DNA of 64,000 bases. It comes from Bradyrhizobium nanningense. Its GTDB lineage: Bacteria > Pseudomonadota > Alphaproteobacteria > Rhizobiales > Xanthobacteraceae. Under the pieces are notes generated by a model, which worked only from the letters and a program-made list of their open reading frames with translations, was not told where the DNA came from and did no database searches. Shown here in pieces: positions 59,865-64,000 of this stretch (its first letter is position 1; every line of letters starts with the position of its first letter). The position numbers and the translations under genes were made by a program. The stretch is taken from positions 467,533 to 531,532 of the forward strand of contig NZ_LBJC01000007.1 in the NCBI RefSeq assembly GCF_004114535.1. The letters run 5' to 3'.

Positions 59865-61757
59865 CTATGAAGAAAGTTGGCGAAGGAAGACCTCCAGATT
59901 GCAGATCAGCCAGAGTTGCTTTCCGAACGCATCGTTTGCCGCTTGAGAGCGGCGTGCATACCATCGGCGGAGAGCACCGATATCGAGATAATCAGCGATC
60001 GCCGGAGATTCTTTGAAGATCAAGTCACGAAAGGGCGCCGAGCTCTGGTCTGTCGCCCACTTACCTAAGGACAACGGAAACCCGAGCTTCCTTCTCGTGA
60101 TCACACTTGCGGGAAGACGATCGCTGTAAAGCATGCGCAGCGCGGCCTTGGAGACGTCGAGCGTTTCGCTAAATTTCTCAATCGGAGCGAATGCTGCCTG
60201 AAACGGGGCGAAGGCATGTTTCCAACGAAGATGTTCTGAGAACGACATGCGCAGAGCTAGCGCAACGATTCGGTGGTCTGTGAAGGGAACGCGAGACTCC
60301 ACCCCCGCCGCCATTGTGGTGTTGTCGACCATTTCAAGTAGCGCAGGTAGATGATGCCGTACAAAGAATTGCCTTATGCGCTCGACCGGCGTGGCGCCGC
60401 CTGAGTGGTAGGCATTGTTCATCCAATCGATCAGCTCCGCATCGTGAACAATGTCCTTTCTCCATGCCGGTGTCGCCAGCCCCAGCTTCTCGACTTGGGG
60501 AAAGTAAGTGTACCGCGCAAGAAAGAGCTCGAATTCGCTTGCTTTGAACTTGGGAAGGCCGAGATGACGCCGCGCCGGGCGGCCAATGACATCTGGCAAA
60601 GCAGCCAGCAATCGCTGTCGACGAAGATCAAAGGGCAATCTGAAGATCCGGCTATATCCAAGGAATATCTCGTCGGCACCTTCGCCGGTAAGGAGAACCT
60701 TGTGAGAGTGGCTAACTGCTCGCGCAAGCAAATACATTGCCGCTTCGTTGTGCATGCCGACTGGATGACCACGTAATCCGGTAAGGCGTTTAACGACATC
60801 CAGGCTCGTTGCCCCGGGAAGCCGGACCAAGACGTGGGCTAGCTTGAGAGATTTCGCGACCTCAACCGCATAGGGGCTTTCATCGTACGCATCGTTGCTT
60901 ACGATTCCAGTAAAGCACGTCGGCTTTTGCGACGAGTGCCTTGAAAGCTCGAAAGCCAACACACTGGAGTCGAGCCCTCCAGAAAGCAGCGCCGCGACTG
61001 GAGTGTGGGGCAGCAAATGTTCCTCCACGGCGCTGCCGATCAAGGTTTCTAGAGAACTGTAATCATCACTCTCATCGAGGCGGGCAGGATCCCACCAACG
61101 CGTATGCTCGTGCGATTGCGCCGTGATTTTCAGGCAGGTTCCAGGTTGCAGTTTTCGAATATCTGAAAATAGCGTCCTCTCGCCGAGCACGGCACGGTAT
61201 GAGAGGAAGCTTGATAATCCAACCGGATCGAGCTTCGAGCGGACGCCTGGCCACTGCAGGATGGCTGACGGCTGTGAGGCAAAGACAAAGCCATTATCTG
61301 CTTGGGCGTAGTATACCGGCTTGACTCCGAGCCGATCTCTCACAAGGAACGCTGTCGCGGTCTTTTGATCGTAGATTGCGAAAGCAAACATTCCACGCAG
61401 ACGTTTAACGCTATCAATTCCCCAATGAGCAAATGCCTTGCAAAGCACTTCCGTATCCGACTCTGTGTGAAATCGGTACCCGCGCCGGAGCAATTCCTGC
61501 CTTAAGTGACGGTAATTGTAGATCTCCCCATTGTAGGTGACGGTTAGGCCGAGCTCCTCATCGAGGAATGGTTGATTTGACCTGGGATCCGGATCAATGA
61601 TCGCAAGCCTTCGATGCGCAAAGGCAAAGGAAGAGGTCACGCAACTGCCACTCGCGTCGGGCCCCCGATGGGCCAGCGTCTGAGCGCAACGCGCGAGGTT
61701 CCGCTCGGTCACTGACTTATCAGTAATCCGTCCGATAAATCCGCAAATCCCACACAC
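59865..61757 (-). CDS. asnB: Asparagine synthetase (glutamine-hydrolysing) homologue
   Basis: 630 residues. N-terminal class II glutaminase: catalytic Cys2 in MCGICGF, RGPDASG, NGEIYNYRHL. C-terminal synthetase with PP-loop LLSGGLDSS at 258-265 and GEGADEIF. Start is GTG 61757 with AGGAGG 8 bases upstream. Family members form asparagine or other amides (also lactams and peptide-type bonds in secondary metabolism). Located in a phosphonate-type locus, so amide formation on a phosphonate-linked acid is one option; ordinary asparagine synthesis is not excluded. Third in order after the formyltransferase gene on the same strand. Confidence 0.88.
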   Translation of the reverse strand: MCGICGFIGRITDKSVTERNLARCAQTLAHRGPDASGSCVTSSFAFAHRRLAIIDPDPRSNQPFLDEELGLTVTYNGEIYNYRHLRQELLRRGYRFHTESDTEVLCKAFAHWGIDSVKRLRGMFAFAIYDQKTATAFLVRDRLGVKPVYYAQADNGFVFASQPSAILQWPGVRSKLDPVGLSSFLSYRAVLGERTLFSDIRKLQPGTCLKITAQSHEHTRWWDPARLDESDDYSSLETLIGSAVEEHLLPHTPVAALLSGGLDSSVLAFELSRHSSQKPTCFTGIVSNDAYDESPYAVEVAKSLKLAHVLVRLPGATSLDVVKRLTGLRGHPVGMHNEAAMYLLARAVSHSHKVLLTGEGADEIFLGYSRIFRLPFDLRRQRLLAALPDVIGRPARRHLGLPKFKASEFELFLARYTYFPQVEKLGLATPAWRKDIVHDAELIDWMNNAYHSGGATPVERIRQFFVRHHLPALLEMVDNTTMAAGVESRVPFTDHRIVALALRMSFSEHLRWKHAFAPFQAAFAPIEKFSETLDVSKAALRMLYSDRLPASVITRRKLGFPLSLGKWATDQSSAPFRDLIFKESPAIADYLDIGALRRWYARRSQAANDAFGKQLWLICNLEVFLRQLSS

Positions 61758-61966
61758 AGCTAGCCTCCTCCGCGCGCTAAGCTGGCTCTGCCGGAGGCAT
61801 CGGCTCGCCGGCCCCCCTCGGTAGGCTGGATACTACAAAAAAACCTCCAGAGCTTAGAGCACGTTCAGTCGATGAGCGGCAATTCGCCGGCACACTTCGG
61901 CCGTCGCGGACGTCCTCGAGAAGCGCGGTCTCATACTTCGAGCTCGCTGCCGCGCTGCGCGCCAAG
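61758..61966. other. Spacer between formyltransferase and asnB-like genes
   Basis: About 210 bp. No gene recognised. Enough for an independent promoter for the asnB-like gene, so the two may not be one transcript. Confidence 0.4.
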
Positions 61967-62770
61967 TCACGCCGTACCGCCGGCGGTAGAATCCCGAAGG
62001 AGCGTCCGAACCTCATTAGTCATGACGCGCTCGACGAGCCACTTGGGAGGCTCAATGCGTGGTGGAAGATATAGAGCGCGGTAGAGCCGAGCGAGTTCTT
62101 CGGCGCTGCGTGGAACGTCTGACGAATCCAAAAGTGCGGTCATCTTGCGCATGGGATAGAAGCAAGCCTTGCGTTTATCTTGAGCGATCAACTCGTCTTG
62201 TGAACGAGAGGTAGCCGATCCGTCCAACAGACGCAGCCACACCTGGCAAAAGAGCGCGTAGCCATAAAGTTGCGCTCTTGTGTCTAAAGAGAGGGCCGTC
62301 TCTGAAGGCAGCACAGGGAACTGCAATTCGCCGATAATATCGCCCCGATCGACCCACCCTGAGAGATGGTGGACAGTCACCCCAAAGCTCTTCTCGCCAT
62401 TGAGTATCGCATGCGTTCGCGCAAAACTGCCGCGATATTCAGGGAGTGGGCCTGGATGAAGATTGATACCGCCTCCATCGAACCGTGCGAGGATGTGGAG
62501 CGGGAAAATCTTGTTCCACATGACGCTTACGAGAAACTTTCCGAGAGGAGGAACATCTTCTATCGACTCGAAAAATGGTATTCCGAAGCGGTCTGCGACA
62601 TGCCAAAGCTCCTCACTGGTCTCGTGCCGCCACCACGTTTTCTCGTACCGGGAAGCGCCGAGAATGCCCGCGATGTGATCTTTGCCGCAGGTCTCGATGA
62701 CAAATAGAAGACAGCGGGTCGCAAGTCCCCTGGTTCCGGCAAATACCACGTCGTTAGTTAAGCTCGACAT
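61967..62770 (-). CDS. Formyltransferase family protein
   Basis: 267 residues, Fmt/PurN-type fold. The catalytic triad Asn103-His105-Asp141 is in INLHPGPLPEYRG and SGWVDRGDIIG. The C-terminal part of methionyl-tRNA formyltransferase (RNA-binding) is missing, so this is a small-molecule formyltransferase using 10-formyl-THF. Relatives act on amino sugars (ArnA-N, WlaRD-type) and amines in natural product pathways. N-formylation of an aminophosphonate is a possible role; a nucleotide-amino-sugar is another. It lies 30 bp from the CDP-alcohol transferase gene. Confidence 0.85.
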   Translation of the reverse strand: MSSLTNDVVFAGTRGLATRCLLFVIETCGKDHIAGILGASRYEKTWWRHETSEELWHVADRFGIPFFESIEDVPPLGKFLVSVMWNKIFPLHILARFDGGGINLHPGPLPEYRGSFARTHAILNGEKSFGVTVHHLSGWVDRGDIIGELQFPVLPSETALSLDTRAQLYGYALFCQVWLRLLDGSATSRSQDELIAQDKRKACFYPMRKMTALLDSSDVPRSAEELARLYRALYLPPRIEPPKWLVERVMTNEVRTLLRDSTAGGTA

Positions 62771-62799
62771 TTCTCGCCCTCATGACCTTGTAAACCCGA

Positions 62800-63411
62800 T
62801 TATTGGCCCGCTCTACTCGTCATCAGCAGTCCGACGGAAGCAGCGATGGCTGCGCCGATCGTGAGCACATGCATAAGAGTGCCTGAGGCTTTGATCTTGA
62901 ATGGGGCGATGTGGAGCAACGATAGCGGTACAAAGACAGCAGGAAGAACGACACCTAACTCAAACGGCGCAATAGTGTGGTCAACTAGCAAGATCCCCGC
63001 GAGCACTGGCAGAGCGTATGAGAGTGGTAGACCAGTCGAATAACCGCGATCGTCCAATCCGAAATAGTCAAAATATGCAAGGCGAAGCGCTCCGATCAAT
63101 GTCAGGAACGCTGTGAATACCGCAGATGCTGGAGATTCGATGAAAGAGGCGATGACAATTGCCGGGATAACTGATCCAAACATGAGGTCCGAGAACGCAT
63201 CGAGAGCTTTACCAATGGCTTTGGTGGCAAGCGTTCGATTCCTGGTGCGCCGGGCTATTTCGCCATCCACATCGTCAGCGATTATCGCCCAGAGCCCGAG
63301 CGCTACTCCCGCCTCATAGTGTCCTTTGACCGCGAGCCCCGTCGCTGCACCAGAACACAGCAGCCCCAAGGCAGTAACGGCGTTTGCGCGGTCAGATAGG
63401 TATGCGATCAT
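62800..63411 (-). CDS. CDP-alcohol phosphatidyltransferase
   Basis: 203 residues with about six spans. Signature D46xxD49G50xxA53R54 then G67xxxD71xxxD75 (DDVDGEIARRTRN and GKALDAFSD). In the canonical motif eight residues separate AR from G; here there are twelve. All four metal-binding Asp and Gly are intact. Such enzymes transfer a phospho-alcohol from CDP to an alcohol or diacylglycerol, or the reverse. With the PntC-like gene it suggests transfer of a CMP-activated head group to a lipid. GAGGTT lies before ATG 63411. First gene of the minus-strand group. Confidence 0.85.
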   Translation of the reverse strand: MIAYLSDRANAVTALGLLCSGAATGLAVKGHYEAGVALGLWAIIADDVDGEIARRTRNRTLATKAIGKALDAFSDLMFGSVIPAIVIASFIESPASAVFTAFLTLIGALRLAYFDYFGLDDRGYSTGLPLSYALPVLAGILLVDHTIAPFELGVVLPAVFVPLSLLHIAPFKIKASGTLMHVLTIGAAIAASVGLLMTSRAGQ

Positions 63412-63626
63412 TGAACCTCGATGTTACTCTTTCTGCCGAGAGCGATCGAATTCCCTGCCCTTGCGGTTGGTTGGCAACCGCAAGTTAACTTGGGCTAAGC
63501 CCGAAATGTCCGCAAACTACCGGCTCTAGTAGGTCAGCTTAATCTTACTGAGTCATTTGGTCGCGCCCGCGAGGGCGGAGAATCAAATATTTGAAGAGAT
63601 TCAATATTTGGCACGCGGAGGGCCAG
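63412..63626. other. Flank of CDP-alcohol transferase and IS701 element
   Basis: About 215 bp. It contains the promoter side of the CDP-alcohol transferase gene and the left part of an IS701-type element. I could not define the element's inverted repeat. Confidence 0.35.
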
Positions 63627-63908
63627 ATGGATCTCAATCAGGTTGGAGACAGCGAGGCACGGTTTACGGCGTATGTGGCGGGGCTGGGAAGTGTGATCGG
63701 TCAGGCAGTGCGGATGAGGCCACTGCGTGACTATTGCACCGGCTTGATGCTGCCGGGTCAACGCAAGAGCGTTGAGCCGATGGCGGCACGAACGGCGCCA
63801 GCGCGGACGGCAGCTCAGCACCAATCCCTGCTGCATTTTGTCGGTAACGCGACTTGGTCAGATGCGGACGTGCTGGCCAAGGTGCGCGAGATGGTTCTGC
63901 CCGCAATT
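63627..63908 (+). mobile_element. IS701 family transposase, 5' part, truncated
   Basis: Open from ATG 63627: SEARFTAYVAGLGSVIGQAV, PLRDYCTGLMLPGQRKSVEP and QHQSLLHFVGNATWSDADVL are characteristic of the N-terminal part of IS701-family transposases (family length about 400). At about 63908 the match stops (after VREMVLPAI) and an unrelated element end begins. So about 94 residues remain. Confidence 0.88.
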
Positions 63909-64000
63909 GCGGATTCCGACGAAGTCGCCCAGGCGTACCGATATGAAGTCGCCCGTGGATTCCGAGACGATGTCGCCCACCTTTCCGATTTGATCTCGCC
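63907..64000. mobile_element. IS21-type element end with tandem repeats
   Basis: Four tandem units of 24 bp start at 63907, 63931, 63955 and 63979 (the last cut by the window). Each has CCGA in the middle and ends in (A/T)GTCGCCC or similar. Multiple subterminal repeats of this kind mark the ends of IS21-family elements, where the transposase binds. No transposase gene is inside the window. The insertion interrupts the IS701 gene. Confidence 0.65.

Overview
The window looks like an accessory region of a Bradyrhizobium-type alphaproteobacterium. The basis is high-GC codon use, many ABC importers with LysR or Lrp regulators, a probable type III effector gene with a tts-box-like element, a NodO-like RTX mini-protein, decayed branched-chain amino acid (liv) genes, and an IS701-type transposase cut by an IS21-type end. 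There are no rRNA, tRNA or CRISPR features. All names rest on motif recognition by eye; no database search was run.

Layout. 0-10.7 kb: small-molecule metabolism and efflux (PPOX-fold fragment, PaiB-like protein, LysE, RidA, two MFS carriers, a nitronate-monooxygenase-like flavoprotein, three LysR regulators, MmsA). 10.8-19.1 kb: nitrilase, sulfite-oxidase-like molybdoenzyme, LysR, ActP with its DUF485 partner, and an SsuABC/NrtABC-type importer. 19.3-29.3 kb: a catabolic island with a PotD-like binding protein, a permease fusing both membrane domains, a PotA-like ATPase, a creatinase-like M24 protein, an M20 hydrolase, an Lrp regulator, a diaminopropionate-ammonia-lyase-like enzyme and a class V aminotransferase. 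It resembles ectoine (eut/doe) and yge clusters in logic but has a different gene set.

29.4-43.2 kb: a mosaic. It holds a liv permease remnant, an intact hipBA pair preceded by four regularly spaced operator copies, a 756-residue effector candidate, a small membrane protein, a P450 remnant, an RTX protein, a reverse transcriptase scrap, and a row of frameshifted acyl-CoA dehydrogenase, livF, liv binding protein and livM genes. A cold-shock gene follows. 43.9-48.1 kb: a prolyl oligopeptidase, almost 1.8 kb with no recognisable gene, and a LuxR-type DNA-binding remnant with an 18-bp perfect palindrome upstream.

48.5-63.4 kb: the most interesting part, a putative phosphonate locus. It encodes a phosphoenolpyruvate mutase with an altered signature (EDS instead of EDK), a PntC/LicC-type nucleotidyltransferase, a PhnF-like GntR regulator, an alkaline-phosphatase-superfamily hydrolase, a complete Dpp-type ABC transporter, a C39-like cysteine protease, a glutamine-dependent asparagine-synthetase homologue, a formyltransferase and a CDP-alcohol phosphatidyltransferase with a stretched motif. 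No phosphonopyruvate decarboxylase is visible, so the second biosynthetic step is either elsewhere or non-canonical. I infer a nucleotide-activated phosphonate that is attached to a lipid or amide/formyl-modified. The right edge is IS-interrupted.
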